Assembly (NCBI GenBank): GCA_037975125.1
Contig: CM075850.1
Location: forward strand, 75,177,164 to 75,241,163
From: Latrodectus hesperus
Lineage: Eukaryota > Arthropoda > Arachnida > Araneae > Theridiidae
Reading direction: 5' to 3'
DNA: 64,000 bases
Shown piece by piece: positions 23,820 through 37,271 of this stretch (position 1 is the first letter of the stretch; every line of letters begins with the position of its first letter). Below the pieces are notes generated by a model. It had not been told where the DNA came from, searched no databases, and worked only from the letters and a program-made list of their open reading frames with translations. The translations under genes were made by a program, and so were the position numbers.

Positions 23820-24835
23820 GGAGCTATTTAGCCGACGTCCAATAGGGCATAATCATTGACTTTCGGGACAGGGGTGGAAGCATTTCTGAAACGGCTAAGT
23901 TTGTGAATTCTTCGCATGTCCCCGTGGTAAAAGTATACCATGCATGGCAAAATGGGATTGTTTAAAATCAATGACTTGGTAAATGAGGTGCACCCACTGC
24001 CATAAATGACAGAGGTGAACGACGACTGCGAAGGTACGTCCGGGCAAATTCATGTGCTACCGATAAGCATCTGACTACCCAGATGAACCAATGGGCTATC
24101 AACATTGTCTCCAAACTACTGCTCAGAGAAAGTTGCTGCGTCTGGCACTTTCGAAACAGATGCTTGGTTAAGGAAATCTTTATTGACTGCAGTTCATCGG
24201 CGATGAAGGCTGGAATTTGTATGCGAGTACCGCAACTGGACATCCACTGAGTGGCGAAAGATAACATTTTCTGATGAATCACATTTTATGCTCTCTCGGA
24301 CAGATTGACGTTGACATATACGACGTGAAGCCCCTGGAAGCAAAAATTCTGCAATCATTGCCACAGTGGTTCAGACTGGAGCATTATGGACTGAATAATA
24401 TTTTTCTGACATTTTCTGCGTTCATTCACCATTGATTAGGCACAATGGATTAATACCAGAACTGATCTTACGGACTATGCTCAACCCTATATGCGCATTG
24501 TTTTTTCTCAGGATGTTGGCATCTACCAGTAAGACAATACGAGGTATCCTACAGCTGGCAATGTACGTGAGTGGTTCGAAGAACACCAGGATGAATCTAC
24601 TGTTTTCTTCTGGACAGCAAACTCACCTGACTTAAAGCCGATTTATGGGACCATTTAGATCAGGTTGTTCGCAGCATGGATCATCACCCGCGTAATTTAG
24701 CACAGCTGGGCAAGGCACTGCAGTCGGCATGACTCAACATCCCAGTGAATACCTTCAGGAACCTAATTGACTCGCTTATGTTTCTCGCAGTAGTCCCTTT
24801 TGCGAAAGTTAGTTATTCTGGCTTTTGACAGATGG
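23820..24835 (+). pseudogene. Tc1-like transposase pseudogene, catalytic Glu deleted
   Basis: Reading the plus strand across several frames gives an N-terminal DNA-binding region (IIDFRDRGGSISETAKFVN, then VVKVYHAWQNG), a linker with RRLRRYVRA, and the first catalytic block KITFSDESHFMLSRTD with its Asp intact. The second block is DNTRYPTAGNVREWFEEHQD; its Asp follows a stop codon. Then comes NSPDLKPI, where the family's PIENLWDHLDQ is interrupted by a short deletion that removes the catalytic Glu. The C-terminal part (RNLAQLGKALQSA, then NIPVNTFRNLIDSL-like) is recognisable. Many stops and shifts. Length without ends, about 1 kb, fits a full transposase. This family differs from the other two Tc1 copies in the window. 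Confidence 0.85.
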
Positions 24836-25123
24836 TCAAATTAATGCTACTGGACTGTGTAAATGACATTCCAGTCTTCAACTTTCTATGTTAGTAAAGA
24901 AAGATAATATGCCTTTATTAATTTTAAGTTGCATATGTTGATATTTAATGGTTTTTCTTCATAAAAAGACTAAAACTTACTGAAACAACTAACTACATGT
25001 TTGACAGAGAAAGTGTATTATGGTGTTCTGGAATAGTGTTTGCATTCTGTGATAAATTTTTATCGTCATTAATATGTAACTGAATATTGATTAACCTTTA
25101 ATGTTTTAATTAGGGAACAATAT

Positions 25124-25414
25124 TGTAGTGTTAGGATACTCCTCATTCTCTTCACATGATGGCGCTGTAGTCATTGGGAGAGAGGAGAGGAGGGGGTCCG
25201 CTCCGTTGGAGGAGAGTAGAGATTGTCGTGGACCAGCGAACGAGAAGGTTTAGCTGGCTCTCCTTGGGTGTTTGTTCTGTTGGCCGTGTAGGGCCATAAT
25301 CAAATTTCTATTAATTATAATTTTATATACAATACTATCAATTTTTATTTTTAAATTTAAATAAATGTTTGTATTTGTTCGAGTTGTGCTTTCTTCTACA
25401 GAACAGACACTACA
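25124..25414. mobile_element. Solo LTR with 5-bp target duplication
   Basis: A 291-bp segment starts TGTAGTG and ends CACTACA, a perfect 7-bp inverted terminus of the TG...CA type that bounds retroviral-like LTRs. It is flanked by AATAT on both sides (25119-25123 and 25415-25419), the 5-bp duplication typical of Gypsy or BEL elements. GC content is far higher than the surroundings in the first half (25145-25270), and an AATAAA (25361-25366) lies in the last third, where an LTR poly(A) signal would be. No internal region or second LTR adjoins, so this is what remains after LTR-LTR recombination. The 61-62 codon frames inside it are not genes. Confidence 0.82.
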
Positions 25415-25419
25415 AATAT

Positions 25420-26065
25420 TAAAAGAAATATACAAAACGTGGTTTATTTTCAGTGACAGTTTTGGTATTCATATTGCTATAAATTCATTAAATATACCAA
25501 TGCACAATCCGGAAATTAACTGTGCCAGAGCTGCATTTACTTCAGATGTGTAGGAGAATAATTTAAGGTTAAAAGTCTTAGAATAAATGCCCACCACCAA
25601 GTACCTTGAAATTTTAAACTACGGTCAGTTGACGAAGTCACCTTTGAGCTGACATCATCCTTTTCTTCATATTCTGACCCTGCAATACTTCGCAAAATAA
25701 ATGCTAAATAGAAAGCAAGTGGACTTCAATGATGTTGAATATCTGACGTCGCTGCTAAATAAAATAAACTATTCACTTTGGTGAACAACAATCGATTGAA
25801 ATGATGTTAAGTCGAAGATATAAAAATATTTACTAAATAAACCCAATTTTTTATCCTTAAGTTATATTCTTGTTAAGTTCATTACATCATGAAATAAATT
25901 AAAGCAATAATTGATTTCAGTTTTCTCCTCTCTTTTGAAACAATATATGAATATCCCTTCACTTTTTGTGGTTACATAGATTCAATTAAATATAAATATT
26001 TTAAACTAACTTCATATGCCAGTTGTTTAGCCAATACTTTATTTGTTCATTATTTTTCAGCGCTC
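25420..26065. other. AT-rich stretch, nothing recognised
   Basis: No gene or repeat recognised between the solo LTR and the family-B SINE. Confidence 0.5.
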
Positions 26066-26069
26066 AAGT

Positions 26070-26285
26070 TTTGAACACGAAGGCTCGTTGATTGGGCTTA
26101 GGTTGTTTATCACTTCAACGGTCATTTTTTGCACACAAGGACTAACTAATCTCGAATTTACACCTTAAGGTGGATTTGAATCACAGCAAACACTGAACCC
26201 GAGATGGGAATCGAAACCACAAACTGTTGCAGCGCACCCGAGAACTCTAATTATACGCTTGACAGGCCAGCTCTTGCTGGACAAA
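26070..26285 (-). repeat. tRNA-derived SINE (family B)
   Basis: On the minus strand the order is TGGCCTGTCAAGCG (A-box-like), TGTGGTTTCGATTCCCATCT (B-box-like), CAAATCCACCTTAAGGTG, then AATGACCGTTGAAGTGATAA. The spacing of the two boxes (~50 bp) suits a tRNA-derived promoter. Related but poorer copies lie at 15.5 and 17.6 kb. Ends and target duplication were not resolved. Confidence 0.55.
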
Positions 26286-26289
26286 GGCA

Positions 26290-28210
26290 TATAGTTTATA
26301 ATTCATTACAAATTTCTTAAGATCATGTAATTTGTGTCGCAAAGGCTTATTTTCTTAAGACATTCTCAACGACATCATATAGTTTGAACAACATTTTTTA
26401 TTTGCTTTCAGATAAGAAGGCAATGAATTCATCTGATTAAAAAAGAATAAATTACGATTACAATAATTGCAATAAAAAAAGCTTTCTTTTATAAATTCAT
26501 AATATTCTAAGTTGGGCATTTTTATTACTTATGTTTTTTCTTAATTGTTCAATGACAGCCGGAACCCTTCAAAGTTAGAGTAGTGCAGTAAAAATACCTG
26601 CATTTAACTAAATTATCTATATATCTACATTTAGCTAAATTATCTATAAATATTTGAAAGTACGTTAAAGTAAGTAACTGTTTCATCAAAATTTGATGTA
26701 AAAGCCTTATTAAAATCTTCGTATCTAGAAGTTCTTCAAATGAAAAAAAAACTTATTTTTCTTTCATCTTACACATTTGATGAATTTTAGAAAAGCGGAC
26801 GATCTAAGAACATAACGATTCTATACCTACGAATATTCTCTAACATAAAACAAAAGACGGTGATCTATTTTTTTTTGTTAAACAAGCTTTTTTCTAAATA
26901 CCTATGTAAACATGTAATTCGCAAAAGTATTTAATAATTTTCTTATTTTATTTAATTCAATTTGATGAATTAATGGAAATAAATTACAAGATACTTTTTT
27001 TAAAGTATCGAGTGTTGCAAGAAAAAGGTTTTTCAATCTACTTGTCGTGTAGATCAGTCAGTGTGGATAAGGATTTTCTAATGCGTTAGATTGTTATTGT
27101 CTACAATTTGGAACTACATAGAAAATATTGGTATATATTGAAGGGATGACGCTAAAAAATCAGTCTCTTTAAAAAATAGTGAACAAAAATTGTTCATTCA
27201 GAAATTTTTTCTTCATCCTTCTTTACACATTATGAACAACTTGTGTAAAAAATATGCCTCTAAAGCTACATAAAGTATTATCACTTACTACTACTAAAAT
27301 TATAAATGAATACAAAATATAATCGCTGCTCAAATATTCGAAGTACTTTATATAAGTAGTGAACTCTCTTAATGTACTTATTTTCTTCTTTACATTGAGA
27401 TTCAATTGTTTAGTATATGTGGAAAGGTCAAATTAGAATTTTTAAAAAAATACTCAATAATTTAAAAAACACTTGGAAGCACCAATTTTTCAAAGGAAAT
27501 TGGATAGAAAAGCCAGCATGCCTTATAGGTATTTTTGCTCTTATTAGAATTAAATAATGGTATTTCTCAACAAAAATATTGCTGGGATAAACAGGATTGA
27601 TTAGAACTTCAAATGTATTTCATTTTATAAAAATACACTTGCGAGGAAAAATATTAATTTGTTCAACGCTGTCATGATTGTTTTGAAAACCTTTCCATTT
27701 ATTATTGTACAAAAAGATTAAAAATTTAAAAATATATTCTTAATCACACACACACATGCACACGCACACACACATAGGGTGTTTACAATTTGAAATGAAA
27801 TCAATAACTCATTACGATTTGAACTGAAACCAATAATTTAATCTTGAGTAAAAAAATTGTTATCAATCTCAAGAAAATCTAATAAGTTCTCATTACATTT
27901 ATGTTAATAATTATAGGTCCTTATGTGTTACTCTTACAAAAAAAAACTATATTGTCGTTGTAAGTAAATGTAAATTTCGGGAAAGTTTCATTCGATTTAT
28001 AATATTTGTTTAAGAAATCACTGTTACTGTAATTTACACTCTCCGTGTTAGTTTCAGATTGTAATATATATCTCCATCTTTTGCATTAGATTAAAAAATC
28101 TAAGGATCTCTTTCCTACAAATAAGCTCACGTTATTTCATGAAATGAGCTTGATTTATTTTAGAAATTAAATAAAGAATTTGATAATGTTTTAAAGAAAA
28201 ATCTTTTCCT
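26290..28210. other. AT-rich stretch with small tandem repeats
   Basis: No gene recognised. Two near copies of CATTTARCTAAATTATCTAT adjoin at about 26602-26655. A (CA)n-like run lies at 27745-27774. Two ~29-bp copies of ACRATTTGAAMTGAAAYCAA start at 27785 and 27814. Confidence 0.6.
27745..27774. repeat. (CA)n microsatellite, imperfect
   Basis: CA dinucleotides interrupted at two places by TG and CG variants. Confidence 0.9.
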
Positions 28211-28232
28211 TTAATAGGTATAGTTTTTGTAA

Positions 28233-28538
28233 ATTTTTTTTACCAATGCCGGGCACAAAAGGGTGACTGAACCCTATGCCACAACAAGGCCAGAAACTGC
28301 TGCTCATTTATCGTTACCCAGCGAGCACCTGTGAACCAAGTCACGGAGGCGAGTAGCGTTACCCGCGCCATACCACCACAAACCCGTTTATAGGACGGGC
28401 CACATTCATACAACATCACAGAAGAAAGGACAGAGAAACACAGAGAACAGAGAAGGAAAGAAACATCCATGCCCGAACTGGGATTCGAACCCGGGACCAA
28501 CAGCTCAGGAACACTAACCACTCAGCCAATCGGTCGGC
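28233..28538 (-). mobile_element. tRNA-derived SINE (family A), well preserved, with 13-bp target duplication
   Basis: Read on the minus strand, the element starts GCCGACCGATTGGCTGAGTG, containing an excellent A box (TGGCTGAGTGG), followed ~30 bp later by the B box GGTTCGAATCC. Both belong to a tRNA-like head of the Ser/Leu style. A ~220-bp body follows, ending GCATTGGTAAAAAAATTT, an A-rich tail. The direct repeat ATAGTTTTTGTAA flanks the element at 28220-28232 and 28539-28551, proving insertion by target-primed reverse transcription. The 93-codon minus-strand frame across it is an artefact of the GC-rich body. Confidence 0.93.
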
Positions 28539-28551
28539 ATAGTTTTTGTAA

Positions 28552-29866
28552 TAAATATGTGGATTTCTCAGTTACAAACGGAAGTTTTCTGACAATATTT
28601 CACTAATAAATTAAACTTTTTTCAAAAATTTATATTAGTTCTCAACAAGATATAAAATTATTAATTTAGTCGTTCATTGTGCTGTACAATACAGAATGAT
28701 GCAATCTAGAATAGCTGAAGGTATAAATCCATACTTTATAAAGCTGGCAAGGAGCTTAGTTGTGCAGTCCACAACATTGTGGATATGAGAAAAAGGAAAA
28801 AAGTTACATTTACAAATATTTATTATGTATGACTACATTATCTACCTATTTATGTGCATTGTTTATTTAATAGTATTTCACGCATAATATAGTATTATCT
28901 TTAGTCAAAGATTGAAATAATTCATTGCGATGCCTTTAACAGCCAAACTGCATAAATATGTCTACAGCTCGCGTTTCACGAGAAAAATCTTTACCGGTCA
29001 ATGATAAGAGAAGTTACCAGTGGCAATGAAAATATTTTCAAGTTCCGTCCTTCAGTTTCAATGAAAGGAAGACAATACAAATTCAGATGGGTTTTAAATT
29101 TATTTTGCGCACGATCCAGTCTTTCTCGCCATGTTAGCGTCTAGATGGAAAGAACTAAATATATATAAAAAAAAAAATAACAATCAAAGTGGAAAACAAT
29201 GACTCCGATTTCCGATGCTAATTTCTATCTTAGCGAGAACCGAGGTGTCAACACTGCGTGCGGAAATGAGCTAACAACTTTTTATGGACAAACGCCCTTC
29301 AAATAAATATTTAGTAAGGTCGAGGTAGGGTGAAGTAATGGGGCGAGGCAGTGATATCGCTTTAAGATTGACACATTAGACGGTATTGCGCAAAATGCTG
29401 TTTTGCTGGTAATGTTTATTTTATCTTTAGAATGAGAATGATCCTAAATAAATGCGCATATTTTTGCAACTTTTGTTGCAAGGCATATACGACTCTTTAT
29501 CTTGATGTGACTTCTTCATTAACATAGTTATTTAATAGTTCATTTTAAAACATCTGAAATTATCTCTAAAGAGTTTACTATTTTAAATTATCTTTCCGAA
29601 ATTAACTTTTTTATACATTTTGCAGTTATAAGCGCAAAATTTTTAATTTCAAACAATTATAGTGCAGACTAATGGATAATTGGGTACTTCTTTTCAAAAC
29701 ATAAATGATTCCTTTGTTTAATATAGCAAGATATTTATATCTTGGTTTATAATTAAAATACAGACCTTAAAAATGCTACTTTGTTACTATTTATCATTAT
29801 GTGTAATCAATATTTATACAGTTCTTATCTATTCCTTTTGACTTAAAGTGAGTAAAACAACTTATA
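28552..29866. other. AT-rich stretch with a GC-elevated island
   Basis: The part at about 28930-29400 has a visibly higher GC content and CpG use than the flanks and contains TATATATAAAA near 29160. No frame or splice pair could be assigned. Elsewhere nothing is seen. Confidence 0.45.
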
Positions 29867-30427
29867 CCCTATTCGTACTGCCCTTTTTAAATCAATTTAA
29901 AGTTAAATCTTATTTAACTTAAACACCACGCTGAAAACAGCGTTCACACTGCCTTGTACTCGAAACTGATTTACGAAATATTGGTTTTTGTTCAAGACCT
30001 TATTTATCGTTTGTTATTATAAATGCTATTTTCAAATTTTTTTTTATAATTGAGCACGTTTATTAAACATTTACAGACTAAAATGGCATTAAATAAGAAT
30101 GTGATATTTCGAATGAGGCATACGAAACCAAAGAAGGTTGTTGACAAATCTATTTCTTTTCAAATTTAATACAATTTTTTATGCTTATTTAATACTTTTG
30201 TAAATATTTCTGTGTAGTTATTTTTTAAAATTTTGCTTGTCTTGTATTTCTTTTAAATTGGTTTCAGATATTTACACAAACACTGACAACAAGATAGCAG
30301 AAAACAAGATGGTGCTAAATCAGCTGAAACGCATTTAAGTCAATTCGCCAAACTGATTTAACTCGTTGCCACGGCGAGAAAATTCTTCCGAGACCTAAAC
30401 GTGTTTAAAAGCGCAGTGCGAACAGTG
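29867..30427. mobile_element. Unclassified TIR element with TA flanks, 561 bp
   Basis: The left end CCCTATTCGTACTGCCCTTT and the right end read inwards, CACTGTTCGCACTGCGCTTT, match over ~32 bp with about six differences. TA lies directly outside each end (29865-29866 and 30428-30429). The interior encodes no transposase; the longest start-to-stop frame is ~30 codons. Tc1/mariner- or Harbinger-related non-autonomous elements are possible. The TIR similarity is imperfect, so an old copy or chance cannot be excluded. Confidence 0.5.
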
Positions 30428-30429
30428 TA

Positions 30430-31155
30430 TTTGTAGACGGAATGTTTTGAATTTTAGCCACGAAATGGATATTTAAACCCTAAAATCGATATTTAAGATG
30501 ATGCGATTTTTGATTAGAGTATTATAAACTAATTTTAAGCAAATAAATTTTAGTCAAGAATCTTGAATATAAACTGTTTTTCTCCTATGTAACCATTAAG
30601 ATTTATTTTTGATCTTTTAATTACAGTCAACGTCAGCATCGCTACTATAGAGTGATTTTTGAGTATTTAAATGGCATCAGACACAAGTTTTTGCCTACTA
30701 CTGGGATAGAAAAATCTAGAAATAAATCCACATCAAATGAAGAGTTTTGCCCAATTTTATATCTATTAATCAGGCAAAGATTTGTACAGAAAGTCTAAGA
30801 ATATATTTAGTTAAGTGATTTTTGAAATTAGTCGAAAGTAATTCATTACGGATCCACATTTATGGTTTTTCCATTAGACAAATCAAAAATTACTAGAAAT
30901 ACAATAATAGTGTACATTAATATCGCATCACAGCTTGTACAATGATCTGTTCGACGATATCTACAAGGGTTAGTTTATGATAAAAATTTCAAGAAAATAC
31001 CAGGAGATAAATTTTAACACAGATCATTAGAAATGCATTATCGAATAACAGCGTTTGTTTATAACTAAATTAAAATGTGATACTACTATCGAAAAAACAA
31101 AACATCAATCACTACATTACACGTAGATAACGAATTAAAAACTAATTTTGTTCTT
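30430..31155. other. AT-rich stretch, nothing recognised
   Basis: No coding or repeat signal between the two transposons. Confidence 0.55.
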
Positions 31156-31159
31156 TATA

Positions 31160-32661
31160 CACTCGTGTCCATAAATTAAAGATAATGCAAGTTCAGGCAA
31201 AGAAAGAGACAGAAGCAAAACAAATGTGACTTATTTGTAAAATCTATTTATTAAACAAAAGGTAAAGAGAAAAAAGATGCTATATGTATGACATCATTAA
31301 TAAAAATTGCGATTTTTATTCCCTGGAGCACAAATTTCAAAAAGAACCCATTTACAAAAACCAATATAACATGGCTGGTATGATGGTTAATACATAGTAT
31401 GTCCCCTAGGTGATGCAATACTGGCCGTACAACGTCTAGGCATGCTGAATATCAAATTATCGATTTTATCTTGGGGAATATTACACCACTCATCAAGCAA
31501 TGCTCTCCAAAGTTCGGGTAGACATGTGGGAGGGGGTTGATGGCCTACAATTCGTCGGCCAAGGATGTCCCACACATTCTCTATTGGATTCAAATCCGAT
31601 GAGTATGCTGGACAGTCCATACGGGTTATATCCTCCGATTGAAGGTATTCGTCTACAATGTTTGTATGGTGAGGACGGGCGTTGTCATCCATAAACAGAA
31701 ATTCCGCACCCCGAAACATCGCCCCGAAAAAACGTACATGTTGTTCCAGAATGACATCCCGATAGATGTGGCCTGTCATGGTTATATTCTGAACATGCAG
31801 GTGAGTTCTGGAACCAAGAATAATTCCTATCCAAATGAGTAACCCTGCTCCACTGTAACGGTGTTGTTCAATGGTATTCTCTTGGTGGCAACGGGTTCCT
31901 GGCTCTCTTCATATGAAAGTCCGGCGAGAATCAGACTGAAAGCTAAACCTGGACTCGTTGGAAAACATCACACAAGACCACTGTTGCGGTGTTCATAATG
32001 TAAGCTCTGTATTCCAGGCTAACCGCAGGTAACAGTGAGTTGTGGTAAGTGGAACACATCTGACAGGCCTACGAGCATAAAGACCAATGTGCTCTAAGCG
32101 TCTGTACACGGTCTGCCTTGAAACAGTCGTACTGGTAGTTGAAGATAGCTGACGAGACAAGTCTGATGTTGTGCTCCGTCTGTTTCTTTTGGCAATAATT
32201 GCCAAATACCGGTTCTCATTCGGCGTTGTAACTCGGGGGGCAATCTGTGCTGTAACGTATACTCACATTACCATCACTTGGAATCTTTGCCAAAGCCTGG
32301 AGATGACACTCTGGGCGATTCCTCCTATACTTCCAGCTGGGTATGTCCACATTCCACACGACCGATAATTCTACCACGTAAAACATCATCCAAATGCTTC
32401 CTTTGTGCCATAATTATGCGGTTATTGCACTGACAGGCTTTTAAAGAGCTTGTGAACAATTTTACTTCTTTGCAACCATTCCTTACATACCCCTCTCTTA
32501 TACTCTCGTCATTGTGACGTGCTATCGGCGCCACATGGTGGTTTCTTGTAATTTGCATATTATTCTTCAAGATGTGTGTGATAATTCTTCATGTAAAATT
32601 TTTATTTTAGAGTTTAATATCTGTGTGATTCTGAATTATCCTTAATTTATGGACATGAGTG
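31160..32661 (-). mobile_element. Tc1-family transposon, full length, inactive
   Basis: A 1502-bp element flanked by TA (31158-31159 and 32662-32663). Ends read inwards are CACTCGTGTCCATAAATTAA and CACTCATGTCCATAAATTAA, continuing to about 27 bp of TIR. Unlike the element at 7.2 kb, no inner direct repeat is seen, so the TIRs are of the short type. One broken transposase gene lies on the minus strand. It is much less decayed than the relics at 18.4 and 23.8 kb. Confidence 0.95.
31387..32411 (-). pseudogene. Tc1-like transposase pseudogene (DD34E, first Asp lost)
   Basis: About 340 codons from MAQRKHLDDVLRGRIIGRVE (N-terminal helix-turn-helix, start at 32411) through IAQSVISRLWQRF and IAKRNRRSTTSDLSRQLSS. 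The central block MFSNESRFSF follows, then FLFMDDNARPHHTN and YSSDLNPIENVWDILGRRI, to a normal C-terminus ending at 31387. Second Asp and Glu are 34 residues apart. Defects: a frame break near 32325, an in-frame TGA near 32270, a further stop near 31995, one at about 31910, and Asn in place of the first catalytic Asp (codon 31957-31959). Full family length, but incapable of making transposase. Confidence 0.95.
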
Positions 32662-32664
32662 TAT

Positions 32665-35823
<3,159 letters not shown>

Positions 35824-35874
35824 GATTTTTCTGATATATTTTTTAAAATCCTTCTAAATGTTGGATTTATTGAA

Positions 35875-35892
35875 AAAATAAAACACACAAAT

Positions 35893-35975
<83 letters not shown>

Positions 35976-36001
35976 TATTGATTTGTGTGTTTTATTTTTC
36001 G
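35875..36001. repeat. Long inverted repeat built round an (AT)n microsatellite
   Basis: The left arm AATAAAACACACAAATCAAT and its exact reverse complement ATTGATTTGTGTGTTTTATT bracket ~80 bp of nearly pure AT (one GT interruption near 35957). The AT core is itself self-complementary, so the whole ~125 bp could extrude as a cruciform. Flanking sequence outside the arms does not match. Confidence 0.9.
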
Positions 36002-36014
36002 ATTCTGGGATTGC

Positions 36015-36041
36015 ATATATATATATATATATATATATATG
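36015..36041. repeat. Short (AT)n palindrome
   Basis: GCATATAT...ATATATGC, a self-complementary AT run close to the larger inverted repeat. Confidence 0.9.
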
Positions 36042-37117
36042 CATGCCTTTCGAATATTATTTAAAATCAATTATGAAATAAATAATTTGAATTTTTATTT
36101 TAGCATAGTAATAGAATTACACAATAGACTATTGGTGAAGTCAGATGTAATATTAAAAAATATTCTCCATACATAATTTTCAAACAACTTCAAAATAGTG
36201 GAATACCAATAAAAACTCCAGTTATTTGTAATTTGAATCTGAAGACATTAGAAAGAAAGTTAATGTTATATAATTATATAAAAAAACTGTTTAAAAATAA
36301 GAACTAAATTAGAAAAATAACACCCTATATTCCTGTAAACATTAGAGAAATTAATAACTCATTAAATTTTTAAAGGCATTCTTATAGCAGTGTTCGAGTA
36401 GAACAAACATCGATTCTGGGATTGGAAAATAACTAATTCAATCTTGACCCAGAAAAAGATTGTGTTGTTGATAAAATCAATTGAAGTTGTATTCCATAAT
36501 ATCATCCTAGTAATGTAATTTAAAGAAAAAGTTGTCATCCCAAATATTGACTTTGTCACGTGATTGTGATTCAAAATCAAGTTTGTTGGTTGTGTTGATA
36601 AAATGTTAGCTAATATTAACAATCATTCTCTTAACATATTTATTGTTGCTTGTTGATTGGACATATGCAGCTTAAAAAAATCGCAGCTTAGTGTTTTAGA
36701 CTGAGATGTATAAATTTGACGAAGAGATTACTAGACCTAGTTCATCTATGTTGCCTGAAACTGTATAGTAAAAAAATAATATTTTATATACATAAGAAGC
36801 ATATTTAACGTTAACAATTGTTTAGCTGTGAAACCATACTCTTCAAAGCAATGGACTCGAGTACTCAAACGTAGCTTATGTCGAACAATGGGAAATAATA
36901 TTGTGCTTTAATTTCTACATGTACATCTAAGAAATGTAATCATCTAGTCTTAAAATGTGGACTGACAAAAGTTTTCATTTCATATCCGCCCTAAAAGAGT
37001 TATATATACTTAAAACAAATTCTAATCAAAGAAAACGATAATGTACACTTTAAGATATTTAGTCATCTTTATTTAAAGTGGAAATATGGAGTCGACAAAA
37101 TTGAATCTTAAAGAATG

Positions 37118-37271
37118 CGTGTAAAAAATAAAAGAATTAATGTAGAATAAAAAAAATATTTTATTTATGAGAACTAGGTTATATATTCGTAAAAAATGAT
37201 ACATTCTACATTAATTTTCTTATTTTAAAATAGAAGAAATATTTTTTGAATCTCATAACTCTTTTTACACG
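37118..37271. repeat. Imperfect fold-back, 154 bp
   Basis: Outer arms CGTGTAAAAA / TTTTTACACG and inner arms AATTAATGTAGAAT / ATTCTACATTAATT are complementary, with unmatched material between. It could be a small fold-back element. No target duplication is evident. Confidence 0.45.

Noticed and set aside
23968..24282. 104-codon minus-strand frame
   Set aside because: Antisense shadow of the plus-strand Tc1 transposase relic, whose motifs are recognisable on the other strand.
28240..28521. 93-codon minus-strand frame in a GC-rich block
   Set aside because: Lies wholly inside the tRNA-derived SINE; GC-rich body keeps the frame open by chance.
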